In this document: in pieces, positions 12,088 through 23,658 of the stretch
Layout of the letters: each line of letters begins with the position of its first letter
How positions within the stretch are numbered: the first letter of the stretch is position 1
DNA from: Cylindrodendrum hubeiense
Taxonomy: Eukaryota > Ascomycota > Sordariomycetes > Hypocreales > Nectriaceae
NCBI GenBank assembly: GCA_014621425.1
Contig: JAANBB010000016.1
Span: forward strand, 248,001-312,000
Length of the DNA: 64,000 nucleotides
Direction: 5' to 3'
The notes under the pieces: model-generated
What the model saw: the letters and a program-made list of their open reading frames with translations, nothing else
What the model was told of the DNA's origin: nothing
Databases searched by the model: none
Program-made: the position numbers and the translations under genes

Positions 12088-13419
12088 TTATTGTTTTTCT
12101 TTTCCTTCGCCGGGCGGTTTTTGCGTTGACTGGTCGAGGCATCTCTTCCTAATACTGAAGAAAGCTGCCACATGCCCTACAACCCACCAGGCAAACAACA
12201 CGGGCAGGCCGATGTGTAGATAGTTCCCACACCCAGACCAAACCTCAATCAACACGATCCACAGTGCATGCGCTGGGAACGCATACCCGATCCGGTAGAA
12301 CCCAGCCATAAGCTCAAAGGGAAAGATGCAAGCTGAAACATTGACCATGAACCAGGTGAGGAGAAAGAAGGGGGTGAGAGGCAGAGGAACGAAGCTGCCA
12401 ATGACTGACTCAAGCACCTGGAAATTTGTGTCCATGAAAATCCAAAAGGTCAGCCAGCTCAGAGCCCACTGCGCACCAGTGACGCTCCAGTCCTCACGAA
12501 ATGCCCAAATATACCCAGTGACAACGACAGCAAAGAGCATCGAGAAGATTTTGCCAGTGACAAAGCGCATGAGCCACACGTCACGGATGCGCATACCCTT
12601 ATGGATGCCGAACTTATCGAAAATACCGTTCATGGCGAGGACGTAGAAGAATTGTCCGAGAATGGCCATGACGATGTTGATGGTGTTGTAGAGATTTCGT
12701 GAGGCCTGGTTAGTCGGCCGAATTATATCGGCGGTACCCTGGATAGGATTGAGAAAGGCCTGGACGGCGTCTGCATCGCTAGTATTGAAGCTCTGCAAGG
12801 CGGCTTGGCCTGCGTCACTCATGTAGTAGCTCCCTCGCGTTGCTGCGAGGAGGCTCTGCAGGTTAGGGGCTAGATAACCAGATGCGAGGGTTGGGTATCT
12901 AGCGCCGTTGTAGATATATGTTATGCTGTCACTAGGATTGAAGTCCTCGGCCGCGGATCCTCCTTCATAGGCGCTGGCGAGCCGATCAGAAGCTCCTTTA
13001 TGAATGTAGAGGGCCCCCCAGTAATTGGCCTTGCAAACACTATGTTTGACGTCTGATATATCGGGATAGTCGTCGGTCGACTTGAAATCGAGCGATGGGA
13101 ACTGATTGCTTTGCAGCGTCTTGTAGGCATTGGCGACTGCCCCTCCGATGGGGCCACCATCGTAGTCAACGACGAGGATGTTGAGCGCAGAAACGCGATT
13201 GTTCGCTTGGAATGAGGCACCAAAAAGGTATGAGAGATCGGCAAGGAAAATAATGAGGATGGCAATCATTACGCCGATGAGGATCTTGACGGATATCCCT
13301 CGACGGCTGCGCCATTCTGGCGAGTTGATGCCTTGCCGGCTTTCGGGTATCCCTGGCTCGTCATGCAAGGTCGGTTCGGGGGATGATCGCTGCTGCATTG
13401 TCGGCTCGTCGTTGGGCAT
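12088..13419 (-). CDS. DUF3533 / SNG1-family membrane protein
   Basis: Single-exon protein of 443 aa. The N-terminal ~40 residues are polar and cytosolic (many Pro, Ser, Arg). A first membrane helix follows (ILIGVMIAILIIFLADLSYLF), then a long soluble loop of about 180 residues (starting ALNILVVDYDGG), then about five membrane segments from residue ~245 to 415. This architecture matches the DUF3533 family, which includes yeast SNG1 (nitrosoguanidine resistance) and resembles ABC-2-type membrane components. The likely place is the plasma membrane or another endomembrane, with a role in drug or lipid handling inferred only from SNG1. The C-terminal tail is basic and proline-containing. No ATP-binding partner gene is adjacent. 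Confidence 0.85.
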   Translation of the reverse strand: MPNDEPTMQQRSSPEPTLHDEPGIPESRQGINSPEWRSRRGISVKILIGVMIAILIIFLADLSYLFGASFQANNRVSALNILVVDYDGGPIGGAVANAYKTLQSNQFPSLDFKSTDDYPDISDVKHSVCKANYWGALYIHKGASDRLASAYEGGSAAEDFNPSDSITYIYNGARYPTLASGYLAPNLQSLLAATRGSYYMSDAGQAALQSFNTSDADAVQAFLNPIQGTADIIRPTNQASRNLYNTINIVMAILGQFFYVLAMNGIFDKFGIHKGMRIRDVWLMRFVTGKIFSMLFAVVVTGYIWAFREDWSVTGAQWALSWLTFWIFMDTNFQVLESVIGSFVPLPLTPFFLLTWFMVNVSACIFPFELMAGFYRIGYAFPAHALWIVLIEVWSGCGNYLHIGLPVLFAWWVVGHVAAFFSIRKRCLDQSTQKPPGEGKEKQ

Positions 13420-16400
13420 GATTGCCGGAGGTTGGGAAATTTGTTGAAAGGGCCCGTGATGTCATGATAGAGACAGGAAAACGGGAATAAGGTTGATAAA
13501 TAGAGAAGAGGGACTGAGGCTGAAAAGCAGATCTTCACATCTCGCTACTTCGCGCCATATGCTTACGGACCATTTCCGCGACGCACACATGGACTACGAT
13601 AATGGCTCGTAAATGGGACTACATCTGGCCACTCGTTTCTCACATGGATCGGGGGTCGGTCTCCTGAGAAAGCCGAGACGCGAGTTTATATGGGGCCGAG
13701 TTTTTCCAGCCCCATCGCGCCATCCTTTGCCCAATCGACTTCTTGATCCTGGAAGCCGAAGGCGCCAATTAATCACCCGCGAGCCCCGGTCCACAGTGCT
13801 AATGACCTGATTTAAGTCGCGGCTGAAGGCTAAGTCCGATATCAAAAGCCGCCCGAGACCGAGGACCCCTAAACTCCAGGCTCTAAAGAAGCGAGAACTC
13901 CACCTTTATCTCTGTCTTGAACATTGCTTCATCACCACCGGTCACTAGCGCCTTGATGATGCAACCACGTGAGAAGAGCGGCATTCACAGTTGGTCAATA
14001 TGATGACTTGTTGGAAGGTGGATCGTCATCAGGAAAGATCTCACCCCGACTTGGAGAATTTATCTCAGGCCTCGACGCCAGCTCATTTGGGCCGGCTTAG
14101 GTTATCAAGCTTCATCGTTGGTCCAGATGATCGCCGAGAATTGACCACGGGGCCCAGGTTTACGGGATAATATTTTTTGTAAATATGTTGAAAATGTATA
14201 TTTAAATATTCATACTACTTCTCCTTCGTTTGGCTAATGTTAAATTATTTCTGCCATATCTTCATTCATTGCTATTGTAAAGGGAATCCTTGGATAAGCA
14301 TTAAGCCCAGTTACTTGCACCGGTGGGTCCTATAATGCTTCGCTGTTGGGTTATGACTGGTCAAGCGTGATTATCACATATTTACCTCAGCTGAGGCGGA
14401 CCTAAATTGATCCTTAAAGGTGTTAAATTGTGTTGGTTGACTCAGACCATGGACTGGTCTAGATATTGAATCTTGGCCAAATTCCGAGCCCTCGTTTAGC
14501 AGTTCGAGCAACTGGTCGTGCAGGTCTGGATTGGACTCAAAGTCATCATCGCTATCGTGAGAAAGGTTCGCCTTGCCTTCTTGCCATCGCTAGTTGTACG
14601 ATTATCAATAATTTTCCGGTCGCCGTCAGTCACACGCTTGATTGTTTCGAACATGTCCCGTTAATCATCTTTAAAGCGAGATGCATCCCAAAATGGAGTT
14701 CAGAAACTGGGAAGGATCGAAAATTTATCAGATTTATTGTCCAGCAAACTTCAAGGCTGAGTAAGCCTACGACACCCTTGCCACGTTGACCTATGCTAGT
14801 GTTGACTATCGCATATCTCTCATAGAACATAGTAAAGAGTCTATTTTTCGTATTAGAACTGAATATCCCTGGTATTTTTGGAAACCCAAGCCTATCCCGG
14901 AACCCAATAGTACACACGGATCAGAAAATAACACCAATGGCCTCGGTCCCCGCAGTAATGATCAAAAGTTCCAGCTGGACAGGCAGGTCCTCTAGCACAC
15001 CATGCGAAAGTCGACAATACAACAATTAAGCATAATTTATGACACCCCTATCGAGGCTTCTGCGTCAAAAAGTTACTCTGTATTCTGCAGGGTCGGTGAC
15101 AGAATTGGTGACGAATAAGATGATGTCCCCCAAATGGCTCATTGGTTGATGTTTTCACTCTAATCACACCTTGGTTTATTCCTTACTCTCAACCAATCAC
15201 CACTCATCACACATATGATAGCTTGTAGCGCCTGTGCTTCATTTTTGTACTCCACCTCACATCTCTGTTGTGTCTCAGCCTACAAGCGCCGGGGCCTCTA
15301 ACCTGAGGCACTTGGCATGTTTCCTTGGGGGTTAATCTACCTAGAAGATGATCCTATGTACCTTTGATTGTTACTAATCCACCAGTTTAACAACCAAATA
15401 ACCGTAGTATGTGTTGGGCGTAATGTATTCTTCCCATCCTAAGTGCATGTGGGTACAATCTGTGGCGGTGATGACGCTTAGAAGTGTGGCTGTTTCATTG
15501 CCAGATGAGCCCGTGTCTTGGAATGAGCATTGCAAGACAGGAAGGCGGTGAATTAGGTGCTTTCTTGTCCTAAGCGTGCGCTATTATGCTGTCATCTCTT
15601 CATTTACTGGGACCATTAGGATGGCTTCATTTCCTTGTGCTATCCGACCGCGACAGTGTATTAAGTGTGTAAGCGATAAATCTTTAGATAACGCAGGGGA
15701 ATGCTCTTATAGATTGGAAGGAGAAATGACAGCTTCTAACCAGCTGGGTCCTGACCCGCAGCTGACCAGCGTTCGTGTAGCCAGCTGAGCCAACTGATAC
15801 TCTGTACCATCAGTTGTAGTGTAGTAAGCTAACTCTCTCAAAATCCGCCACAGCTATTCGGCGGTGTACGGCGCTTTCACTTACGCGCCCTTCCTGGTGT
15901 ATCTGTAACAAATTACCTCCCTCTGTGGATAAATATCTCATGATCAAGCAATCAACTAGTTCAAAATGAGATCATGCATCGGTATGTATCAAACTTCTTT
16001 GAGTACCAAACTGAAACCCGCAGATACGAGTCTTGGCAGTCTATGTGCCACCGCTAATCCCGGAATGTACTCGGACAGATCTATCGGATCGACGGATGAC
16101 GACTGGCCGCTAACTACATCTACCTGATTCAAATGTCTCGGATGGTTGGTGTGCATTTGAAGCATTGTTAGCTATTGGTGATGAAGTTTGAGCTGGCCCA
16201 CCGTCGGCTTGCGTGGCTTGCCGAGGCGAAGCTGAGCTGTGCCGTATTCCTCTTGCGAATATTGTTATTGGCCTGCCTCTTATGCAAGGAGAAACGTACG
16301 AAATTGGAGTGTAGGACAAACTCTCTCCTGGCTCCGGAAGTCTCACTCGGCTAAGAAGCGGAAGGTAGCGGTATCACAAGTGTGGATCAGTGAGTTGGCA

Positions 16401-16519
16401 AGTATAAATACTGTGAGCGTCTCAGCCAGAGGCTATGCAACCTTTTCACTCGCACACTCAAATCCGACTTCTCAAAAAAAAAAACAGCCCCAATCCAAAC
16501 GACTTTCTCCTCATTCACC
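13420..16519. other. Long non-coding region
   Basis: About 3.1 kb without a convincing gene. It starts with the promoter of the DUF3533 gene. A TGACTCA (AP-1/Gcn4-type) site lies near 14439. At 15966 an ATG begins a possible two-exon mini-frame of about 39 codons (donor GTATGT at 15976, acceptor CAG at about 16023), with a TATA-like GATAAATA upstream; this is weak. AT-rich patches occur near 14165-14290. Confidence 0.4.
16403..16410 (+). promoter_or_regulatory. TATA box of the small secreted protein gene
   Basis: The sequence TATAAATA lies 110 bases before the ATG at 16520, with pyrimidine-rich DNA in between. Spacing and sequence fit a core promoter. Confidence 0.5.
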
Positions 16520-16786
16520 ATGAAGGCTATTATCACCTTTTCAATTCTCTTAAATGCTGCAAGTATTCTTGCAGCTCCCTCAATTTTCACCAACTCAGTA
16601 TTTTACCAAAAGAATCTGGGGACATTTCGTGAGAATTATGGCTGCGGCACAACTTTATACCCACACACTTGCTGGAAGTTTTGCCATGCGAATGGAGCGT
16701 GGTGCTGGACTGACGAGTCGTTTGACTGTCAGAAAGATGGAGACTGCAGTTCATCAATGAAATGTACAAGCACATGTGGCGGTTAA
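16520..16786 (+). CDS. Small secreted cysteine-rich protein
   Basis: Intronless 88-aa protein with a signal peptide (MKAIITFSILLNAASILAAP) and a mature chain of about 68 residues. There are eight cysteines, at positions 42, 51, 55, 62, 70, 76, 82 and 86. The chain includes GCGTTLYPHTCWKFC, several Trp residues and a final CTSTCGG. An even cysteine number, small size and secretion signal are the hallmarks of fungal effectors or antimicrobial proteins; the C-x3-C spacing is reminiscent of cystine-stabilised folds. I do not recognise the family. The ATG sits in a good context (CACCATGA) downstream of a TATA box. It stands alone between non-coding stretches, close to a LysM relic and an ABC transporter. 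Confidence 0.75.
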   Translation: MKAIITFSILLNAASILAAPSIFTNSVFYQKNLGTFRENYGCGTTLYPHTCWKFCHANGAWCWTDESFDCQKDGDCSSSMKCTSTCGG

Positions 16787-18344
16787 CCGAAGAAACACGG
16801 AGTGTCAGCCCCAACAGACAGCCGGAGTGTATCGGGGCAGCGCTGATAGGGAGATCAGGATAAGGTACGGAAATTGTGGCATTTTATTAGCTAAGCTCAT
16901 TCAACTATCTTGTCAGGTTGAAGTAGGATTGAAAGGTTCATTTAACACCATGGGATTAATCAAGACGAATTTCATACCCGACCTTTACATGTTTGACTTC
17001 CTAGCTTCAGCTTGAAGATTTCCAAGTATTTCAGCCATCCTTCCGTCTCAACACCTCTTGTGACCTTTTACAGCTCTTCGCAGAAAATAACATGGTTGGG
17101 TTATGTATGAAAATCAGCGGGTTAGAAAGGTTTAAATAATATTATTTATACTCGAGACTGATGAATAAACTGAGAGATGTTTTAAAAATACAGATTTAGA
17201 AGAAGAATTTACTCCTGGTTTTAAATAAAAAAACTCGACTGTCCGTTGCTGTGGGAGCGTATGTCGATTTCATCGCGTCACGAGTTCGGCAGAGCAGTAG
17301 ACTAGTTGCATGAGGAGATGCCTGCATCCATGAGGAAGGCGATTATATCGTTCTGGCAACCTAGCTTCACCATGGACGATGACCAACGCATCGCGATGCC
17401 CAATCTGGTGTATCCTCTGCAAGGTGATCCCGTGTCGCTTGGGCTGCGTACCATCGCGTCGCAGCTCGAAGAATCTGATCTGCGCGCATTCATAACCCAG
17501 ACTTCCTAGACATATTGTGTTTTGGTCGCGCATGAGGCATCTTCGCGTCCAGTTTCATCCTTGGAGGCCTGATGGGGACTGGTACTTTATCTCGCCGCGG
17601 TGAGGACTCTCCCAAAGGCTTTAAGTGACAGAGAAGCAATACACCTCTACAAGTCTGATTGAGGAAGATAGCCAGAATGATGAGGAGTGGGAAGACGAGT
17701 GAGGCGAGCAGGAGGACCGCCAACCTGATATGTTTCGCACAGAACCGTCAGCAGGCAGGCTCGAACTGCTTTTGTCGGCCTTTGTGACAGTGGCGAAGGG
17801 TATGTACGCACTGGAGGTAACAGAGCTATTTACGTACCTGGCCTGGAGTCTGTCAGAATAGAGGCAATTTAAATATAGAGGCGGCAAACCCTACCATATC
17901 AAGAATAGTGTTCAGAGGTGGAAATTGCGATATACACCAGGCAAGGATGGTTGCCAAAGGTTGATAGAGTGGCAAGTAAGGGATTGGAGACCACAAGAGT
18001 GTATTATCAAGTTATTTAAAGATCTGGATGGGGGCTATAACTTGGAGACAGTGTGAATGCCATTCGACTTTACAGAGCGCAGGATGGATCATGATCTACG
18101 AGCTTTCATTCCAGGAGATGTTTGAAGATGCTACATATAGCAACTATTGTCTCGAGTTCCAACTTGGTCTGCTCGCTCCTCCCATATTAAACCAAGTAAG
18201 AACTGTGGACATAAATTCAATCATCAAACCACATTTGGGAAGCGTAATAGCCGCTTGACTTATAGCTAATTGCTGAGCTGGCGGCTTCGTGTTTAGGTGT
18301 GACAGCCATTACATACTGAAGGTTTACCTCGAGGACACACGAAC
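16787..18344. other. Non-coding region with gene relics
   Basis: No intact gene seen. The plus strand at 17306-17509 has a 67-codon frame with protein-like composition (QPSFTMDDDQRIAMPNL), and the opposite strand at 17490-17723 has a hydrophobic stretch (LLLASLVFPLLIILAIF). Both are too short and lack start or splice context, so they may be fragments of decayed genes. An AT-rich patch lies at 17140-17230. Confidence 0.35.
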
Positions 18345-18520
18345 ATAATACGCATAACCCAGCCAGAAGTTCTGTAGATAATCCTTACTGATATTGGGGC
18401 TCCAGGAAAAGAACTGACCAAGAGAGATGCCCCCATACTCGGGCCATCAGACTCCCATATATTTCAAGCGGTCAGCTGGGGATTCTAGATCTGTGGGTGG
18501 ACGAGGAACCATCATCCTTA
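18345..18520 (-). pseudogene. LysM-domain relic
   Basis: On the minus strand, one frame reads ISLGQFFSWSPNISKDY and continues QNFWLGYAYYVRVSSR before a stop. This matches the second half of a fungal LysM motif (core, WNP-like turn, NLW.GYxYC end). The first half has an in-frame stop after KYMGV, and the expected cysteine is replaced by Tyr. It is similar to the second LysM of the decayed gene at 4.5 kb (SKAQFFAWNP; FWLGSAYYIGVSS). No surrounding gene can be traced. Confidence 0.5.
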
Positions 18521-18603
18521 AGCCTATACTCTATTGAATACTAAGACTCCTGATCACATATACCGTATCCTATCTGACAAAGATTCATCATACACTTGGT
18601 GTA

Positions 18604-21600
18604 TTAATCTTGACAATCTAAAACTTGCACCTCACACATCTTAAAATACATACCATTCTTTTGAATGAGCTCCTCGTGTGTGCCAGCCTCCACAATTCTA
18701 CCGCTGGAAAATACAAATATCCGGTTTGCCTGTCGCACAGTGGACAGCCGGTGCGCAACCGCGATCGTGATTCTATCTCCAGTTACCACATTCACTAGGC
18801 CTGACTGGACGATACGCTCAGAATCAGTATCCAATGCGCTAGTTGCCTCATCGAGTAAGATCACGCTGGGCTTCCGGATCAATGCTCTCGCAATTGCAAT
18901 GCGCTGCCGCTGTCCACCAGAGAGTTGGTTGCCGCTTGTCCCACAAGGCGTATTTAAACCCTCTGGCAGTGACGATATGAAGTCCCACGCGTTAGCTGCG
19001 CGACAGGCTGCTTCGATTTCGACGTCTAAAGCGTTGTCTGATGATGTACCGTGAGAGACATTTTCGCGGATAGAGCCAGGAAACAGAGCCGGCTCTTGCT
19101 GTACCAGAGCAACATGCCTTCGGTATAGCTTTGGATTGATTGACGTAAGAGGAGCTGAGTCGATGTTGATAACTCCGCTGACAGGGTCGTAGAATCGCTC
19201 CAAGAGTGACACCAATGTGCTTTTTCCACAGCCTGATGCACCCACGAAGGCAACAAATTCGCCACGTTTGATCTGTAGGTGATATCAGCACGTCAATTTA
19301 TCAAATGGCCAATAATTAGTTAGAGAAAATGAAAGCTAATATACTCACAGTCAAGGAAATTCCCTGCAGGACTCTAATTTGCGGTGACAAAGAATATGAG
19401 AACTTGACATCCTTCAAGTGATAAGATGAGTAGCCATTCTCAGGTTCCCTATCTCGGTTATTCTCTGTTTCACTGATTGTTGGGCGAAGCTCAGATAGCC
19501 AGAAGTAGTAATTTGCGGCCTCGTTCGCGTTCGTGAAACCTACAAATTCACAGTTAGATCAACTTTAATCGTAGACAAATAAAGTTCTTGTACTTACTGC
19601 TTGAAAAGCTGAACATGATGCCAGCACTCTGGCTAGAGAAGTAAACTCCCATAAATGAGACCATGAACTGATAAAACGTGATCTCGCCATCGCTGACAAG
19701 CTTTGAGCCCCACCTGCTCAGGCTGTTAGCTACAACGTCTAGCTAGGCGAACTAATAATCCAAGTTAGGTTGGCTATGCAGAAAGTGCTTACCAAAATCC
19801 AAGCGCGAGCACAAAATGCTCCATGCATTGAGTTAGTGAAAACCAAATCATCATATGAAACAGAAAAGGAGTACAATGGCGGATGGCGTTGTCAAGTTCG
19901 TCTGTGTACCGTTTGACCACGCGATCCTCAATGGCCAAGGACAAGACAGTTCGTAAAGCCAAAATATTTTCCGATGCTATGGAAGCGCTCTGTGAAAAGG
20001 CTTCGTTCATGTAGCCGTCCATCTTAGTTTCAAGTCGAATTCTCGCCCAGCCAGCAAGAAGCAGAGGTGGGACGCCAACCAAGACGCCAACAACACCGAC
20101 TTTCCACGAAATAATCAAGGATAGGATACTGCAGGCCAGTACACTGATAGCAGATACTAAGATAAAAGATATGTTAATTCCCATTAGTTCCAAGATGGCC
20201 TGCGGATGTGACTCGAGACGGCTGATCAACGCCCCTACGGTATTCTCGGGGCGATCAAAAAAGCGGAGGTCCTGTTGGAGTAACGACTCCAACATGTTCC
20301 TACGCAGTGTTGTGCTCAAAGTCTTAATAAGAGTGTAGAAGTTAGTAACGACGGTGGTTTTGTAGAAAATCACGATATCACTTACCTGCGCGATGACATT
20401 GGTCGCCCATCCCATGGCGAAGTAGATGGCAAGGCAACCGATAGCCAAGACAAAAAACATCAAGGCAATGAAGTTTGCTTTCGAAGACACGTTGTCGACA
20501 CCCAAGATTCCCACAATATTTCCTAGAAGCAATGTTTGCCCGGGGTAGACGGCACCTGTGTGCATCGTTTTATCAGCCCTTCATCCTTCTGATTTTCAAG
20601 TCAATACGGAACAATAAACGTACCTCCGCCAACACAAGCACAGATTGACAAGATATACCAAGGGGTCAACTGTGGAGTTAATGAAGCCAGTCTCAGAATG
20701 TTAAATATGACCCCGGACTTCTTGTGCGCCTGATAATCTTCTCGATCTTTCAGCAACGCGAGGTGTTCAGACTCAGCTGTACGTAACTTGTCCAAACCGT
20801 GTTTGCGTTCAATTGTATTCTCAGTTACCAAATCGTCTTCATCAGAGGGACTTGAGCCTTGGCTAGTTTTGGTTTCAGCTGGAGACAGGTCTTGAGCCTT
20901 GACCAATTTGGAATAAATCCCGCCCCTTGCAACGAGTTCATCATGGCCTCCTTGTTCAGAAATATTGCCATTCGATATCACCACAATATTGTCGGCATTG
21001 CGAATAGTTGCAAGTTTGTGAGCTATGACGATGGTTGTCCGCTGTTGTGATACACGATCGAGGGCTTGCTGCACTACTCCCTCGGCGTGCGGGTCCAGAG
21101 CACTAGTGGCCTCGTCAAGAAGGAGGATCTTTGGGTTCGAGATGATACTTCGGGCAATCGCGATTCTCTGCCTTTGACCGCCAGATAAAAGGCCTCCGCG
21201 CTCACCGATGCGCGTGTGGTAACTGTCAGGAAGGTTGATTATGAAGTCGTTGGCAAATGCAAGCTTGGCCGCCTCTTGGACCTTTTTCATCTGTTCCTCG
21301 TGAGGCGCATGCTCCCATTTTGTTGCAACGAGACCATTGGCAATATTTTCAAAGACGCTTCCGTTGAAAAGAACAGGTTCCTGAATAGTGTCAGTTAACA
21401 TTTCTCACCAGATCAGGACCGCGGATGGGTTTCCATGTTAGGAAATCTTCTGATGCCATACCTGTTGAACGAGGCGGATATTTGTACGGAGCCACATCAG
21501 GTTCAACGTTTTGATCTCTCTACCATCCAGTTTGATGGTTCCAGACTTGGGGCTGTACCATCGCTCCAGCATGCCAACTACGGTGCTCTTCCCCGAGCCA

Positions 21601-23158
21601 CTTGGACCCTTCGTCGGTATCAGTATTGAAACCGTATAAGAAAGCATGTAGGAGAAACATACCACAATAGCCGTGACTTTGCCCGCTGGTACCCACAAAG
21701 TGAAGTCGTTCAATACAGTGACATCAGGACGTGTAGGGTAGCTGAAATTTACACACTCAATGTCGATAACTCCCGTAATGCTTTCTGGCTTATATCCTGA
21801 ATCATCGAATGCGCTGGTTTCGGATTCTCTATCGATTAACTTAAAGAGCTCAAGAGCAGCAGTGGCTGCGCGACCGAACACAACTGCGTGGGGAGCTATG
21901 GACATAATAGTCGTGGCGGCGATGATGACTGAGAATAATACACTTAACGATTTATTAGCTGGTATGGCAAAAGTCAGGGAAAGGAGGCGAAGCCAATAGA
22001 ATCAAAGGTATCAAGATGAATGAGAGGGAAGCAGCCCTTACGTGAAAACAGTACCTAGATTCGAGATCTGGCCATGTCCCATCATAGAAAAGCCTTGCCA
22101 GAACGCAAGACCCATTCCGCTATATATAACGAAATACTGCCCACCAAACATTACGCCGTATAGCTTGTTTTTCTTCATCCCACGATTATATGCAGTTTGT
22201 AAGAAAGAATCATATGTTGAAACAATTCTTGGAGGCAAGTTAAAGGCATGAATAGTGCGCACATTACCGAGAATGTTCTCTGCATAGCTCGCAGCCTGTG
22301 CGTAGACCTTGAACAGGTCCGCGTTGACGAAGGCATCGAAAATGGCGACGCCACCGACAACGATGAGGATGGTAGGGACAATACAAAGGAGGATAAGAGT
22401 CAGTTTCCACTGCGTGATGAATGCGATGACGAAGGCCGCCACGAATGTCGAAATCGCTTGGATGAACAAGCCGAGCTTTTCCGAAATCCCCGATTGGATG
22501 AGCCTTCCGTTGGAGGTCGCCTGCATGGAGATTGAACCTGACATGCCTTGATCATAGTAACCGATCTCTTGATCGAACGCCGCATAGAGATAGGTTTGTT
22601 GAATGTTACGGACTAAACGATAGGCATTGTAGGTGAAAAGTGAGGAATAAACATAGGTGCAAATAAGTCGAACGACACCAATGTATACGAATTTAAGCCT
22701 GCGTATAATTTTAGTGATCCACATAAAGTGCTGGTATTTCAGTTGAATAATTGGGTTTACGTACGCTGTTGTGCTGACAGCCTTCATGAACCCTTTTCCA
22801 GACGAGTCTGAACCCGAAGCATCGGCTAGGAGGCTGATGAATTGTCCCATGACGACATTCACCATTGCCAACCCTATACCGGACGCAGTAGCTGCAAGAA
22901 TTGCGATTGCCTGAAGAAGATAGATGCTTGAGGTGCCAAACGTAAAGACCCTCTGTGGTTGATGACAATAGTTAGCGGTCTCTTGTAGGTGCCAGTATAC
23001 CTCTTGGGCCGCTGTCGAACTATTTCGAATGGAGACGAGCATACAAGAAAAGATTGGAACGCTGAAGGTTCTTGCGCCTGTGAAGTATCTGGAATGCTAC
23101 CATCCTGTGTTGTATTCAAATCGCCATGTTTCTCAATGGAGCCTGATGAGATCTCCAT
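18604..23158 (-). CDS. ABCB-type multidrug transporter (full-size), multi-exon
   Basis: Full ABC transporter in TMD-NBD-TMD-NBD order, a P-glycoprotein/MDR-like plasma-membrane efflux pump. The start ATG is at 23158 ([12 protein letters not shown]); an upstream in-frame TTG is not needed. Exon 1 ends after RQRPKR and an intron precedes [17 protein letters not shown]1 spans about 22970-22040. NBD1 has Walker [10 protein letters not shown] (directly after an intron near 21610), signature [14 protein letters not shown] and Walker [16 protein letters not shown]2 is in 20640-19640. NBD2 has Walker [10 protein letters not shown], signature [14 protein letters not shown] and Walker [13 protein letters not shown], and the chain ends LDCQD. 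Several introns of 50-80 nt interrupt the gene. It is divergent from a Zn2Cys6 regulator, a common arrangement for regulated drug or metabolite export. No natural substrate can be inferred. Confidence 0.9.
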
Positions 23159-23658
23159 TTTATCCGGTTGTGATGTTGGCAAGAGAGAAAGAAACGGGGG
23201 AAGTTTGTTGGAAATGGAAATTCCGATGTGCGCGTGAGTCTAAGGATTGAAAACCAAAGTCAAGAGAATGCGATGTATATTTTTTGCAGCCCTCCAATTT
23301 ATGTACATTTCTTCTGGCCGTCAAAAGCGCACTCGCTTTTGCGCTGCCTTCGGGTTTCTAAAAAGCGGACGGCAAGACTCCGTCCCCGCGCAACTGCAGT
23401 CGAAAAGAATGCGCGGAGAGCGGAGTCTTGGCACTCCGTAAGTCCGTCACAGGCACGTGACAGTAAGGAACCACTAACAATCACGGTGCCTCACCACTAA
23501 TAACTCATCATGCAAAGCATTTAGTCTTCTTCCATCAGCCCCGAGGCTGCGGCTTTTTGCCCTCAACTTTAAACCTTGGCTTCAGGATTGTCTCTCATCC
23601 CATTTGCGTCCACTTCACCCCCCCCCCCCCCCTCCCCGATAGCTCTGCCAGCCTCAAA
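23159..23658. promoter_or_regulatory. Bidirectional promoter of ABC transporter and regulator
   Basis: Half a kilobase separates two divergent start codons. It contains CGG and CCG half-sites in pairs: CGG-N11-CCG beginning near 23366 and CGG-N12-CCG beginning at 23421, the format bound by Zn2Cys6 dimers. A homopolymer of C residues lies at about 23619-23632. The half-site reading is inference; it would fit the neighbouring regulator controlling the pair. Confidence 0.45.
23375..23428. repeat. Imperfect inverted repeat in divergent promoter
   Basis: AGACTCCG at 23375-23382 with CCGCGC just after it pairs with GCGCGG at 23411-23416 and CGGAGTCT at 23421-23428. The arms flank a loop of about 20 bases. 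It is rich in CGG/CCG triplets. Confidence 0.55.

Noticed and set aside
15966..16130. Two-exon mini-gene starting ATGAGATCATGC with a GTATGT donor
   Set aside because: Only about 39 codons, no signal peptide or domain; splice-like signals can arise by chance.
17306..17509. 67-codon plus-strand frame with protein-like composition
   Set aside because: No homology that I recognise, no splice context, and overlapping frames on the other strand of similar length.
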